From JANYGM01 sp043764015 (lineage in GTDB: Bacteria > Bacteroidota > Bacteroidia > Cytophagales > Thermonemataceae): DNA of 25,081 nt. The stretch spans positions 1 to 25,081 of the forward strand of contig JAYUKY010000129.1 in assembly GCA_043764015.1 (NCBI GenBank). Reading direction: 5' to 3'. Shown in pieces: positions 6,859-15,303 of this stretch (positions are counted from its first letter, which is position 1; every line of letters begins with the position of its first letter). Under the pieces are notes generated by a model, which saw nothing but the letters and a program-made list of their open reading frames with translations, did not search any database and was not told where the DNA came from. The translations under genes were made by a program, and so were the position numbers.

Positions 6859-7956
6859 TTATTTAAATTTGATAAAAGTTGCACCATAACCAAATTTGCT
6901 TTTTTGCGCTTCTTCATAAAAAGCAATATTTGGGTGCTTGCTAGCTCGTTTGTGTATTTCTGACTTCAAAATACCATTTCCAATGCCGTGAATAAAAATT
7001 ATTTCACTCATTCCTGCGGCAAGTGCATTTTCTAGTTTTTTCTCAAAAACATCTAATTGATACGCTAAAATCTCATCTTTGCGCATCAAATCATAATCAG
7101 AAGTAAGAATTTCTATGTGCAAATCAATTTCATATTTTGGTACAGAAAAATCTGCAACTACTTCATTTACAACATCTTGAATATTATTTTTTTCAAACAT
7201 TTTCTCTTTGATTTCTGTAATATCAAGAGGTTTTGTAGAGATATTTTCAACTGGTTTTTCTTCTTTAACTCTACCAACTTCAGGCATGTTAGGCGCAATA
7301 TTTTGCGTTTCTGTAAGGATAAGTTCCGTTAGTTTTTCATCTTTATCCAACTGGAAAGTGTAGGCTTCTTTGCTCAAAATAGGCGCAATTTGCAAACTTT
7401 TAAAGAAATTAGAAGCTCTAAAACGCACTTTTTTGTTGATAGGCGTTTTTAAATTAAAATATCCTTGTTTGAAGTACATCATTTGGAAAATATATACGTC
7501 CCATTGCTCAAAATCTTTGAGTGTTGGCTCGTCTATAATAATTGTATTTCGTGCTTTTAATGCACCAGAAGCTAATCCAGTGGTGTTTTGGTTACGTTCT
7601 TTTGCCACAACGAAAGGCAAATCCCAATCAGTATTATTGATAAGATAAAGCACCAATTTTTGGTCATTGATAGGCAAAAACGCTAAAAATATTCCTTTTT
7701 GAGCAAAATTTGCATTAGTTAATGCACTTTTGATGCTTTCAGAAGTTTCTTTTTGGTTTGCTTGATTTGTTTGGTTTGCCTGATTTTTTGTTCCAAAAAT
7801 TTTGGCTTCTTCTGGCGAAATAATCACTATTTCACGTTTCATCACAGGAATACTAAAACCATCTTCAATGGCAACTTCAATAATATCCCCTTTAATAGCC
7901 GTAATTACTCCTTCTTCTTTCCCGTATAGCATACGAACTTTATCACCTATATTCAT
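6859..7956 (-). CDS. DUF2027 and Smr domain protein
   Basis: A 365-residue protein of a family typical of Bacteroidota. The N-terminus (MNIGDKVRMLYGKEEGVITA) is a small KOW/SH3-like barrel as found at the start of DUF2027 proteins, the middle is a beta-rich DUF2027 region, and the C-terminus is an Smr domain with DLH (in YEIDLHIEIL) and IHGIGNGILKSEI. Smr domains are nicking or RNA-cleaving endonucleases in MutS2 and relatives, but the role of this architecture is not known. ATG 7956 is preferred; the frame stays open to 8022, but those 22 codons are the translation of an inverted heptad repeat. It lies 99 bp after the prenyl synthase on the same strand. Confidence 0.88.
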   Translation of the reverse strand: MNIGDKVRMLYGKEEGVITAIKGDIIEVAIEDGFSIPVMKREIVIISPEEAKIFGTKNQANQTNQANQKETSESIKSALTNANFAQKGIFLAFLPINDQKLVLYLINNTDWDLPFVVAKERNQNTTGLASGALKARNTIIIDEPTLKDFEQWDVYIFQMMYFKQGYFNLKTPINKKVRFRASNFFKSLQIAPILSKEAYTFQLDKDEKLTELILTETQNIAPNMPEVGRVKEEKPVENISTKPLDITEIKEKMFEKNNIQDVVNEVVADFSVPKYEIDLHIEILTSDYDLMRKDEILAYQLDVFEKKLENALAAGMSEIIFIHGIGNGILKSEIHKRASKHPNIAFYEEAQKSKFGYGATFIKFK

Positions 7957-7960
7957 CTTT

Positions 7961-8054
7961 TTAGTGTTTAGTGTGTAGTGAAATAGTGTGTAGTGTTTTT
8001 TGTCGTAAACAGTGTATTTCACTACACACTACTCACTATTTCACTACACACTAA
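7961..8054. repeat. Heptad hairpin between prenyl synthase and Smr genes
   Basis: Left arm 7961-7995 and right arm 8020-8054 are each five heptads (TTAGTGT, GTAGTGA, AATAGTG, TGTAGTG types). They are complementary in kind, but offset: the left arm has an extra TTAGTGT unit and the right arm an extra AGTAGTG unit. The right arm ends one base from the prenyl synthase stop codon and the left begins 4 bp from the Smr gene start. A long hairpin is expected in the transcript. Confidence 0.85.
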
Positions 8055-8055
8055 T

Positions 8056-9051
8056 TTAATTTTCTCTATCTATCAAATCTCTTGTAAAGTTTTCTAAAAC
8101 TTGTTTACGTACAGGTGTAGCCTGCAAATGCGCCAAAGCGTCAAAGGCTTTATCAAAATAAGTACGTATCTTTTTTTCCGTTAATTCTTTGATATTCAGC
8201 TCATTATAAATATTTGTAACCGCTCTTACTTTTTCCTCTAATGTAATATTACTATAATCAAGTTTACTAAAATCTGTTTTAGCAAGCCAAAAATCAAGGT
8301 TTTTTCTTTGTGTTTCATTTGCGAGATTTAGGGCTTCTATGAGCAAAAACGTCTTTTTGTTCGCAGCAATATCTCCACCAACTTGTTTTCCAAACTTATC
8401 TTTGTCGCCATAAACATCCAACAAATCATCTTTCAACTGAAATCCAATACCAATATTTACGCCAAAATCATAGAGTAATGTAGCATTTTCTTGAGTAGTA
8501 TCAGACAATAATGCTCCCATTTCCAAACTAAAACCCAACAAAACCGCTGTTTTTAGGCGTATCATATTAAGATAATCTTCTTCAGAAACACTTTCTAAAC
8601 TTTCAAAATTCATATCTAATTGCTGCCCTTCACACACCTGCGCTGCACAAAGATTAAACTTTTGTAAAATAAGTTTGAGTTTATCCTTTTCAATGTCTAA
8701 AAGCAAGTTATAAGCATTCACAAGCATCACATCACCCGAGAGAATGGCAATATTTTCATTCCATTTATGATGAACAGTTGGCTGATTGCGTCTAAGTGGA
8801 GCTTTGTCCATAATGTCGTCGTGCATCAGCGTAAAATTATGAAAAACCTCTACTGCAAGCGCAGGACGCAATATTTTTTCATAATCATCTCTAAAAAGAG
8901 AATAGCCAAGTAGTACCAAAAGCGGACGCATTCTCTTGCCACCAAGTGCCATAAGGTAGCTAATAGGCTCATAAAGCTCGCTTGGGTGCGTTCCATAGGT
9001 GGTTTTCTGAATTTCCTCGTTTATTTGAGAAAGTAATTTTTCTATTGTCAT
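8056..9051 (-). CDS. Polyprenyl (probably geranylgeranyl) diphosphate synthase
   Basis: This 331-residue soluble trans-prenyltransferase condenses isopentenyl diphosphate onto an allylic primer. The first Asp-rich motif is DDIMD at 78-82 followed by KAPLRR, the second is QLKDDLLD at 205-212, and GGKRMRP near residue 37 binds IPP. The first motif lacks the two-residue insert typical of bacterial farnesyl synthases, and Phe74 at position -4/-5 before DD is a known chain-length determinant in archaeal GGPP synthases, which hints at a C20 product; this is inference. ATG 9051 has a promoter match 28 bp upstream. It may form an operon with the Smr gene. Confidence 0.93.
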   Translation of the reverse strand: MTIEKLLSQINEEIQKTTYGTHPSELYEPISYLMALGGKRMRPLLVLLGYSLFRDDYEKILRPALAVEVFHNFTLMHDDIMDKAPLRRNQPTVHHKWNENIAILSGDVMLVNAYNLLLDIEKDKLKLILQKFNLCAAQVCEGQQLDMNFESLESVSEEDYLNMIRLKTAVLLGFSLEMGALLSDTTQENATLLYDFGVNIGIGFQLKDDLLDVYGDKDKFGKQVGGDIAANKKTFLLIEALNLANETQRKNLDFWLAKTDFSKLDYSNITLEEKVRAVTNIYNELNIKELTEKKIRTYFDKAFDALAHLQATPVRKQVLENFTRDLIDREN

Positions 9052-9078
9052 TGATTTTTGCTAATATTCTTAATGTTG

Positions 9079-9111
9079 CAAAAATAAGAATTTTTGTTGT
9101 AGATTTGTCAA
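9079..9111 (-). promoter_or_regulatory. Probable promoter of prenyl synthase gene
   Basis: On the minus strand TTG (9111-9109) is followed after 22 bases by TATTTTTG (9086-9079), which fits the TAnnTTTG consensus. The spacing is at the long end for Bacteroidota promoters. Confidence 0.45.
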
Positions 9112-9127
9112 TTATTTGCTATAAAGT

Positions 9128-9218
9128 AATTGTGAATTGTAAATTATAAATACAAAATACTAATAATCAAAGCATTGTATTTTAATTCACAACTCACAAC
9201 TCACAACTCACAACTCAC
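9128..9218. repeat. Facing heptad arms upstream of PAP2 gene
   Basis: Left arm 9128-9155 is AATTGTG, AATTGTA, AATTATA, AATACAA. The right arm begins TTGTATTTT at 9175 and carries five heptads, AATTCAC then four exact AACTCAC copies (9184-9218). The next unit is interrupted by the PAP2 start codon at 9220. The repeat therefore lies where a leader or translation initiation region is expected. Confidence 0.85.
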
Positions 9219-9219
9219 A

Positions 9220-9780
9220 ATGTTAGAAACTATTGATATTTTTGATAAAAATCTTGTTGTAGCCGTTAATCAGTGGCATAATCCTACATTAGATTTTATA
9301 ATGCGTTGGACAACTGATACCAAAATTTGGATACCTTTTTATGCCTTTCTCATTGGTTTGCTTGTCTGGAAATTAGGCTGGAAACAGGCTTTAATAGTGA
9401 TTTTGGGTGTTGTTTTGGTGATTGTTATTTCTGACCAAATTACCTCTAGTTTTATGAAACCTTTTTTTGCACGTTTGCGCCCTTGCCACGTAGAAACCTT
9501 GCGCTTGTCGCTTCCTGACGGTTGTGGTGGGAAGTACGGTTTTGCTTCCTCACACGCTGCCAATACTTTTGGGCTTGCCACTATTTTTCATTTTTCTCTC
9601 AAAAAACATCTTCCTAGCATTATTTGGTTGTTTTTTTGGGCTGCTTTTGTGTCGTTTAGTAGGATTTATTTAGGTGCGCATTATCTCACAGATATACTTG
9701 CAGGCGCAAGTGTAGGCATAGGTGCAGGTGTGCTTGTGTATGCAATTATGAAGTATTTATTAAGAATGATGAAGTTTTAG
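9220..9780 (+). CDS. PAP2 superfamily membrane phosphatase
   Basis: This 186-residue integral membrane enzyme has the three PAP2 motifs: KPFFARLRP (80-88), SSH within FASSHAANTFG (110-112) and SRIYLGAHYLTD (147-158, catalytic His154). Hydrophobic segments lie at about 38-55, 58-75, 133-147 and 160-180. Substrates in this family include phosphatidic acid and undecaprenyl diphosphate; the precise one cannot be read from sequence. I chose ATG 9220, since the open frame upstream to 9175 merely translates tandem AACTCAC units. It is read alone on the plus strand. Confidence 0.92.
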   Translation: MLETIDIFDKNLVVAVNQWHNPTLDFIMRWTTDTKIWIPFYAFLIGLLVWKLGWKQALIVILGVVLVIVISDQITSSFMKPFFARLRPCHVETLRLSLPDGCGGKYGFASSHAANTFGLATIFHFSLKKHLPSIIWLFFWAAFVSFSRIYLGAHYLTDILAGASVGIGAGVLVYAIMKYLLRMMKF

Positions 9781-9931
9781 AAAATCTTTTGTATGAATTT
9801 TTATATATTTGATATGGGTTTTTCAAACTTTTTTTTACTTTTTTCGTAAAACAATTTAGCTAATATCTTACTAAAAATAAAAATAATATTTTTTTAGTAT
9901 TTTGATTATCAAAGAGTTATAATGTTTTTCT

Positions 9932-9959
9932 CGTAATTCGTAATTCGTAATTCGTAATT
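9932..9959. repeat. Four exact CGTAATT heptads
   Basis: Four perfect tandem copies of CGTAATT lie in the 259-bp gap upstream of the OmpA/PD40 gene, just before its promoter. No second facing arm is evident. The remainder of the gap is AT-rich without a recognisable gene. Confidence 0.9.
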
Positions 9960-9982
9960 GGTTATGTAATTGAAAAAATAGT

Positions 9983-10014
9983 TTTGTTATTTTTAATAAA
10001 AAACAATACATTTG
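9983..10014 (+). promoter_or_regulatory. Bacteroidota-type promoter of OmpA/PD40 gene
   Basis: TTTG at 9983-9986 and TACATTTG at 10007-10014 are separated by 20 bases, a close fit to the -33/-7 consensus. The -7 box ends 25 bp before the ATG at 10040, giving a short leader. Confidence 0.7.
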
Positions 10015-10039
10015 CTAGTTATAAATCCTAACGCCTACA

Positions 10040-12052
10040 ATGCAATACTTAAATACTTTCATTCATACATCTTTAGAACGCTTTTTGTTGCTCTTTTGTT
10101 TTTTAATTATCTTTATAATTACTCCAAAAACAAAGATTTATGCACAAAAAACGAAAGAGAAGCCCAATTACAAAGTAAATTCTGTGGTTAGGACTGATGA
10201 CAACGTGCTTGCCAAAACCAAAAATACTGTTGTAGAATTTAAAAACCTTAATAAATACGGACTTTATAGAGATGAAAAGATTTTATCTAAAATAGAAAAA
10301 GACATCAAAACGCAAAAATTTGACAAAGCCTACCCCGAGCTTTACAAATATGTTAAGAATTTTGGAATAGAAAATTTTTATAAAGATACTTATTTATTGT
10401 GGCGACTTGCCAAGCTAATTGAAATTGTTGATGACCCAGAAATTGCCAAAATATTTTATAGATTAGTCCTAAAACACCACAGAGGAGAAGATGTAAAGAA
10501 TGTAGAAATTTTTTATGACTCTATCACCGTTAATCAAAGAGATTATTTTGTGCCACTAGAGTATTATTACGAGCTTGTAGAATTTCGTAAGCAAATAGAT
10601 ACACTATACCCTCCGCAGGGTGTTTTGATAGATATGGGACCCGAAATAAATTCAGATTTTGCTGATTACGGACCTTCTCTCAATGCCACAGATGACGTGC
10701 TTTTATTTACTTCAAAAAGAAATAAAAAAGGCAAACACATCAAAAAAACCGTTAATGAAGACATTTTTTTCTCCAAAAAAGACAAAAACAATGGCTTTTG
10801 GGATTATGCCAAAGATATGAAAGGCATCAACACTATTTATAATGAAGGCTCTGCACATATCAGCAAAGATGGCAAAACGGTTTATTTTTCTCGTTGTGAA
10901 TCTCCTGATGGCTTTGGAAATTGTGATTTGTATGTAGCTCGTCTTCAAGCAGATAGCACTTGGAAAACTGAAAATATGGGTGCAGGCGTGAACAGTACAA
11001 GCTGGGATTCTCACCCTTCTCTCTCTCACAAAGAAGATACTTTGTACTTTGCCTCTGACAGGTTGGGTGGTTTTGGTATGTCTGATATTTATTTTACACA
11101 CAAGTTGCCAGAAGGCGGTTGGGCAAAAGCGCAAAACATAGGACCAAACATAAATACTCGTCAAAGTGAGGTTAGCCCATATTTTCACCCAATATATGCT
11201 ATTTTATATTTTAGTTCTGATGGGCATATTGTGAATTTTGGTAGTTTTGATATTTATAAATCTTATAATTATTTTGGACGTTGGCAAGAACCAAAAAATG
11301 TAGGTCCTTTGGTCAATGGTGCTGGTAGCGAGTATTATTTTACTATTGATGGTAGTTCAAAAAATTTATATTATGCTAAAACAACTTCCACAGACGACAA
11401 AGATTTCAATATACAATCTTTTCCCCTTCCAATGGAGGCGCAACCCAATGCTAATTCCGTATTTAAGGGAAATGTGGTTGATGCAGAAACAGGAAACCCG
11501 TTTAAGGGAATTGTGGCAGTAGTTGATTTGGACAACGGTATTGAGGTTGCACCTAAGTATTTGCGTCCTGATGGTTCGTATGAATTTGACCTTATCAAAA
11601 ACAATAATTATCTTGTAATCATTACAGGAGATGATTTTTTTAGGATAGAAGAGAAATTTTTTCTACGTGGCGACACTACTATTACCACAAAAGCAAATTC
11701 TATCAAATTCAAAAAGTGGGAGTTCAAATCAATGGAATTTGATGCAAGAAAAGCAGACATAAAACCAGAAATGGAAGCTGATTTGGATAAATTAACCAAG
11801 TTTTTGGCAGACCACCCAGGCGCAAAAATTAAGATTGGAGGGCATACAGATGCAGATGGAAACGAAAAAGACAACATAGAACTCTCTCAAAATAGGGCTG
11901 ATGCCATCAAAGATTATGTCATAAAAAAAGGCAAATTTAAGCCAGAACGCATTATTGCTATTGGTTATGGCGGTGGTGCGCCTCTTGTGCCAGAAAGCAC
12001 CGCAGAAGACAAACGCCTTAATAGACGTGTAGAATTTGAGATTTTGAAATAA
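10040..12052 (+). CDS. OmpA family protein with PD40 propeller (PorE-like)
   Basis: This 670-residue envelope protein has a signal peptide (about 1-36, ending KIYAQ), a helical TPR-like region (about 85-185), PD40/WD40-like propeller repeats (about 200-465; e.g. DGKTVYFSR, EDTLYFASDRLGGFG), a carboxypeptidase-regulatory-like beta domain (about 472-550) and a C-terminal OmpA peptidoglycan-binding domain (567-670; GHTDADGNEKDN, LSQNRADAIKDYV, NRRVEF). This order matches PorE of the type IX secretion system, but paralogues with the same order are common in Bacteroidota. There is no lipobox cysteine at the cleavage site, unlike lipoprotein PorE. No other por/gld genes are nearby, so the function is left open. 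Confidence 0.9.
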   Translation: MQYLNTFIHTSLERFLLLFCFLIIFIITPKTKIYAQKTKEKPNYKVNSVVRTDDNVLAKTKNTVVEFKNLNKYGLYRDEKILSKIEKDIKTQKFDKAYPELYKYVKNFGIENFYKDTYLLWRLAKLIEIVDDPEIAKIFYRLVLKHHRGEDVKNVEIFYDSITVNQRDYFVPLEYYYELVEFRKQIDTLYPPQGVLIDMGPEINSDFADYGPSLNATDDVLLFTSKRNKKGKHIKKTVNEDIFFSKKDKNNGFWDYAKDMKGINTIYNEGSAHISKDGKTVYFSRCESPDGFGNCDLYVARLQADSTWKTENMGAGVNSTSWDSHPSLSHKEDTLYFASDRLGGFGMSDIYFTHKLPEGGWAKAQNIGPNINTRQSEVSPYFHPIYAILYFSSDGHIVNFGSFDIYKSYNYFGRWQEPKNVGPLVNGAGSEYYFTIDGSSKNLYYAKTTSTDDKDFNIQSFPLPMEAQPNANSVFKGNVVDAETGNPFKGIVAVVDLDNGIEVAPKYLRPDGSYEFDLIKNNNYLVIITGDDFFRIEEKFFLRGDTTITTKANSIKFKKWEFKSMEFDARKADIKPEMEADLDKLTKFLADHPGAKIKIGGHTDADGNEKDNIELSQNRADAIKDYVIKKGKFKPERIIAIGYGGGAPLVPESTAEDKRLNRRVEFEILK

Positions 12053-12122
12053 TCTTTCCAATAATTTTTAGGCTAATCCAATAAAATACGAGATACAAAA
12101 AATACAATAGAATTAGTATTTT

Positions 12123-12171
12123 TCGTACCTCGTACTTCAAATTTCATACTCCAAATTTTGTACTCCAAAAT
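12123..12171. repeat. Seven heptads between convergent genes
   Basis: Seven units (TCGTACC, TCGTACT, TCAAATT, TCATACT, CCAAATT, TTGTACT, CCAAAAT) run up to 1 bp before the stop codon of the sensor gene. A short facing part, ATACGAGATACAAAA, is seen near 12086-12100. Confidence 0.8.
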
Positions 12172-12172
12172 G

Positions 12173-14131
12173 TTATTCGTGCAATAATTTTACTTCGTTG
12201 ATGTCATCAAGTATAACCATGTAACGTGAATTTTCCTCGCCTTGCACTGTTCCTGCGGAAAGTTTGACAAGAATTTCGTCACCCATTTTGTTGCGTATTG
12301 TAACAATGCTATTCCAATAACCGCCACGAGATAAGTTGATGCGCATTTCTTCAAATTTAGCTTCAGAATAAAACAAACGACTTACAGAAAGCCCTCTCAT
12401 TTCTTCTTGTGAATAACGTAAAAGTTCATAGGAGGTATTATTACCAGAAGAGATAAAAAATTTATTATCAGCATACAAAATAGCCGTATTTGCATCAAAA
12501 ACACCTTCTTTTTGGGCTGCAATGGCTTGCTGACGTTCTTTTTCTTCTTGTACTTCTTGCATTTGCTCAAAATTTTGTAGCATTTCTTCTTCTTGTGCTG
12601 CTGATTGTTCTGCAAGTGCTTTAGAATCTTCTAATAGCTTTTGTGTACGTTCATTACTTTTTGCGGTAGCAATTGCAGACCCAATGGATTCTGCAATTTT
12701 TTCTACAAATTCAATTTCAAACTTTTTAAACTCATTTAGAGATGCCAGTTCTACTACTCCAAAGACCTGTTCATTGACTTTCAAAGGTACAATCAAAATA
12801 CAACGAGGGTTTGCTTTCCCAAGCCCAGAAGTAATCATTATATAGTCATTTGGTACTTCTGTTAGATAAATGGTAGCTTTCTCTTGCCACGCCTGCCCAG
12901 TAAGTCCATCACCTAAATATACTTTTTGTTCCAAATATTTCTTTTTATCCCAAGCATAGCAGGCTTCTAAACGCATATAAGGTTCTATTTTCTTGTCTTT
13001 ATTTTCCTTGTCATCTTCTTCCTCCAAAACAATAAAAAGTCCACCTTGATTAGCTTTTACATATACTACTAATTCAGACAAAACTGTGTCTGCAAGTTGT
13101 GCAATATCATCATTATTTTTACGCAAAATTTCTGCAAATTTTGCCAATCCACTAGTTGCCCAGTTACGGTCTATATCCTCTTTTGCTCTATCTGCTAAGT
13201 TATTTCTCATGTTTATTAGAGCGTTTCCTAGTACATCACTTGAAGAAAGTGGCTTATAATCAGCTTGATATTGTCCTTTACCAATATTTTCTGCAAAAAA
13301 CGAAGTAGAACGCAAACCTGCAATAAGTTTATCCACAGAACCAGCAATTTGCCCAATTTCATCTTTTCTAAAACGTGTTTTCTTATCTTCAGGAAGCTCA
13401 CCTTTGCCTAGTTGCGAAATAACGGTATTGATATAGGCAATAGGTTTTACAATATTTGCAGCAATAATAAGGGCAATTATTACCCCCACAATAACAAGAA
13501 ACACAATAAGCACTGCTGTTTGCAGTTGTAACCTTTCAAAAGTATCCAATAATCTTTTTTGTGAGCCTTCTTTTTCTATTCGTTTTTTTGTTTCAATATC
13601 AACGAGTTTTCTATTGAGGGCTGTTGATTGTTTGGCAATATTTGTTTCAATAATGGTTTCCGCACCCAGTTTTTTATCACTATTGTCATAATCTTCAAAC
13701 TGTTTAAGCGTATTCATTATCTCTTTTTGAGATTTTAAGATTTGCTCAAAATCTCTACTAATAGAGTCCATACGTGTTTTTTGGAGCGTATCCGCCCACG
13801 AACGCACCAGAGGTTCTAGGCGTGCCTGCAACTGTGCATAATGTATATTATGGATATCTTGTAATGCTTGTCTATTTTCATCTTTCACCACATTAGAGGT
13901 TGGTGGTGGAGAAAAGACCCAAATATACGTACCTTGCAAAGAATTTGAAAGCAAAAGTTTAAAATCTTTGATGGCATCTAACGAAGGGTCAATGTTTTCT
14001 TTGGCAAGTTGAATGTTTTTTGTGTTCTGATTAAGCGTATAGATGCTGTAAGCACCGTATCCCGCAAAAGCAAGTACCAAAGAGAAGAACCCTATAAGGA
14101 TTTTATTACGAATAGTAAAACCAAAATTCAT
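12173..14131 (-). CDS. HAMP-GAF-PAS membrane sensor lacking an output domain
   Basis: This 652-residue protein begins with a membrane segment (about 12-31), a periplasmic helical domain (about 35-205), a second membrane segment (about 208-231), HAMP (about 231-285), a linker helix, a GAF domain (about 340-495), a Gln/Glu-rich coiled coil (about 500-545) and a PAS domain with a terminal PAC-like end (LVKLSAGTVQ ... YMVILDDINEVKLL). It stops right after PAS. No histidine kinase, GGDEF, receiver or MCP signalling domain is present, so it must signal through a partner or act as a scaffold. The ligand is unknown. The neighbouring genes are unrelated housekeeping genes. Confidence 0.85.
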   Translation of the reverse strand: MNFGFTIRNKILIGFFSLVLAFAGYGAYSIYTLNQNTKNIQLAKENIDPSLDAIKDFKLLLSNSLQGTYIWVFSPPPTSNVVKDENRQALQDIHNIHYAQLQARLEPLVRSWADTLQKTRMDSISRDFEQILKSQKEIMNTLKQFEDYDNSDKKLGAETIIETNIAKQSTALNRKLVDIETKKRIEKEGSQKRLLDTFERLQLQTAVLIVFLVIVGVIIALIIAANIVKPIAYINTVISQLGKGELPEDKKTRFRKDEIGQIAGSVDKLIAGLRSTSFFAENIGKGQYQADYKPLSSSDVLGNALINMRNNLADRAKEDIDRNWATSGLAKFAEILRKNNDDIAQLADTVLSELVVYVKANQGGLFIVLEEEDDKENKDKKIEPYMRLEACYAWDKKKYLEQKVYLGDGLTGQAWQEKATIYLTEVPNDYIMITSGLGKANPRCILIVPLKVNEQVFGVVELASLNEFKKFEIEFVEKIAESIGSAIATAKSNERTQKLLEDSKALAEQSAAQEEEMLQNFEQMQEVQEEKERQQAIAAQKEGVFDANTAILYADNKFFISSGNNTSYELLRYSQEEMRGLSVSRLFYSEAKFEEMRINLSRGGYWNSIVTIRNKMGDEILVKLSAGTVQGEENSRYMVILDDINEVKLLHE

Positions 14132-14135
14132 ATTT

Positions 14136-14390
14136 AGTTGTGAGTCTTAAATTGTGAATTGTAAATTGTGAATTTTGAGTTGTGAATTGTGAATTTTGAG
14201 TTGTGAGTGAATACAAAAATGCTTTTCATTCACAAAATAACATCAACAAAGTACCATCAATTACTTAAAATCACGTAATTACTTATTTTAATTCCAAATA
14301 TAAGAATAGTTTGGATATATTCACACCAAAAAAAAGAAAATGTATTTTTTTCTTGCATTAACTCACAATTTACAACTCACAATTCACAAC
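14136..14390. repeat. Longest heptad array, facing arms upstream of the sensor gene
   Basis: Left part 14136-14205 is ten uninterrupted heptads (AGTTGTG, AATTGTG, AATTGTA, AATTTTG, AGTCTTA types) ending in a GAATACAAA word. A three-unit block AATTTTG-AGTTGTG-AATTGTG recurs with a 21-bp period. The right part, TGTATTTTTTT at 14341 then about four inverted heptads to 14390, ends 3 bp from the dapB stop codon. The left part begins 4 bp from the sensor start codon. The AT-rich spacer 14217-14340 contains no gene; TATATTTG on the minus strand at 14302-14295 may be a -7 box for the sensor gene. Confidence 0.85.
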
Positions 14391-14393
14391 TTT

Positions 14394-15119
14394 TTATTCC
14401 AAATCAAGCAAATCTTCCATACTTAAAACGCCTTTTTTGTCTTTGATAAATTCTGCAGCAAGCACTGCACCCAGCGCAAAACCTTTCCTACTATGCGCCT
14501 GATGCATTATTCGGATTAAATCTTCCTCCGAATGATAGCTAACAATATGTGTTCCTGCTACATCTGGCTCTCGTTTAGAAATAATCTCTAAGTCGTGAGG
14601 GTTTTTTGTAGGCTGATTTACCCAATTTTCTTTTTTATTTTGATGATTTAAAATGCCTTGTGCAAGCGTGATGGCAGTTCCGCTTGGAGCATCTTTTTTT
14701 TCTACGTGATGGATTTCTTCTAAACTAACATCATAAACGCCATATTTTGCCATCATTTTAGCCAATATTTTGTTTAGATGAAAAAAAATATTTACGCCCA
14801 AACTATAATTAGAAGAATAAAAAAAAGTACCATTATTTTGCTTACAAATCTCGTGTACTTCTGCCTGCTTAGAAAGCCAGCCAGTTGTGCCACAAACAAT
14901 AGGAATGCCGTTTTCTAGACAATATTTGATATTATTAAAAGCGGCTCCGGGCTGCGAAAACTCTATGGCAACGTGTGTGTTATCAGCCGTAATGGTGCTT
15001 ATGGGCGTGTTTACGGGCGTATTTGCGTCTATGCGTGAGATAATATTGTGCTTACGTTCTAAGGCAATTTTTTCAATGGTTTTGCCCATTTTTCCGTAGC
15101 CAATAAGGGAAATATTCAT
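14394..15119 (-). CDS. dapB: 4-hydroxy-tetrahydrodipicolinate reductase
   Basis: This 241-residue enzyme reduces the dihydrodipicolinate precursor in the lysine/diaminopimelate pathway using NAD(P)H. The Rossmann motif GYGKMG lies at residues 7-12, CGTTGW near 76-81, and the catalytic/substrate signature EEIHHVEKKDAPSGTA at 134-149 (catalytic His, Lys, and the GT loop). A C-terminal HQAHSRKGFALGAVLAAEFI closes the family fold. It is shorter than the E. coli enzyme, as is usual in Bacteroidota. It is flanked on both sides by heptad arrays and is not tightly linked to other lysine genes here. Confidence 0.96.
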   Translation of the reverse strand: MNISLIGYGKMGKTIEKIALERKHNIISRIDANTPVNTPISTITADNTHVAIEFSQPGAAFNNIKYCLENGIPIVCGTTGWLSKQAEVHEICKQNNGTFFYSSNYSLGVNIFFHLNKILAKMMAKYGVYDVSLEEIHHVEKKDAPSGTAITLAQGILNHQNKKENWVNQPTKNPHDLEIISKREPDVAGTHIVSYHSEEDLIRIMHQAHSRKGFALGAVLAAEFIKDKKGVLSMEDLLDLE

Positions 15120-15163
15120 ATATTTTTTGGTTTGTTTTTTTAGGAAAAATGGGTTTGGGAAGA

Positions 15164-15303
15164 GAGTACGAAATACGAGCTACGAAATACGAATATAAAA
15201 TGTTGCTTTTTAAGTTATTGTAATAATAAAAAGATTAAATTATTTAATTCTTATTTCTTATTTCTTATTGTTGTATTCATTCACAATTTAAAATTCACAA
15301 TTC
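15164..15303. repeat. Two different heptad arrays between dapB and M28 gene
   Basis: Units GAGTACG, AAATACG, AGCTACG, AAATACG occupy 15164-15191. At 15272-15303 lies an inverted AATTGTG-type arm with TGTATTCATTCAC at its inner edge, abutting the TAG stop of the peptidase gene. The two arms are not complementary to each other. The 32 bases at 15272-15303 recur exactly at 16816-16847, again just after a stop codon. Confidence 0.8.

Noticed and set aside
7957..8022. N-terminal extension of the Smr-domain protein
   Set aside because: The 22 extra codons translate the inverted heptad repeat; the Met at 7956 begins the conserved GDKVRMLYG segment.
9175..9219. Earlier start for the PAP2 phosphatase
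   Set aside because: The added residues are repeats of the AACTCAC array and there is no upstream ATG; ATG 9220 is a better start.
10712..11188. Minus-strand 158-residue frame within the OmpA/PD40 gene
   Set aside because: A shadow of a strongly supported gene, with no motifs of its own.
10040..12052. Firm assignment as PorE of type IX secretion
   Set aside because: Domain order fits, but the lipobox is missing, no por/gld genes are nearby and paralogues of this layout are common.
12397..12615. Minus-strand 72-residue frame inside the sensor gene
   Set aside because: A Lys-rich out-of-frame reading of the Gln/Glu coiled-coil codons.
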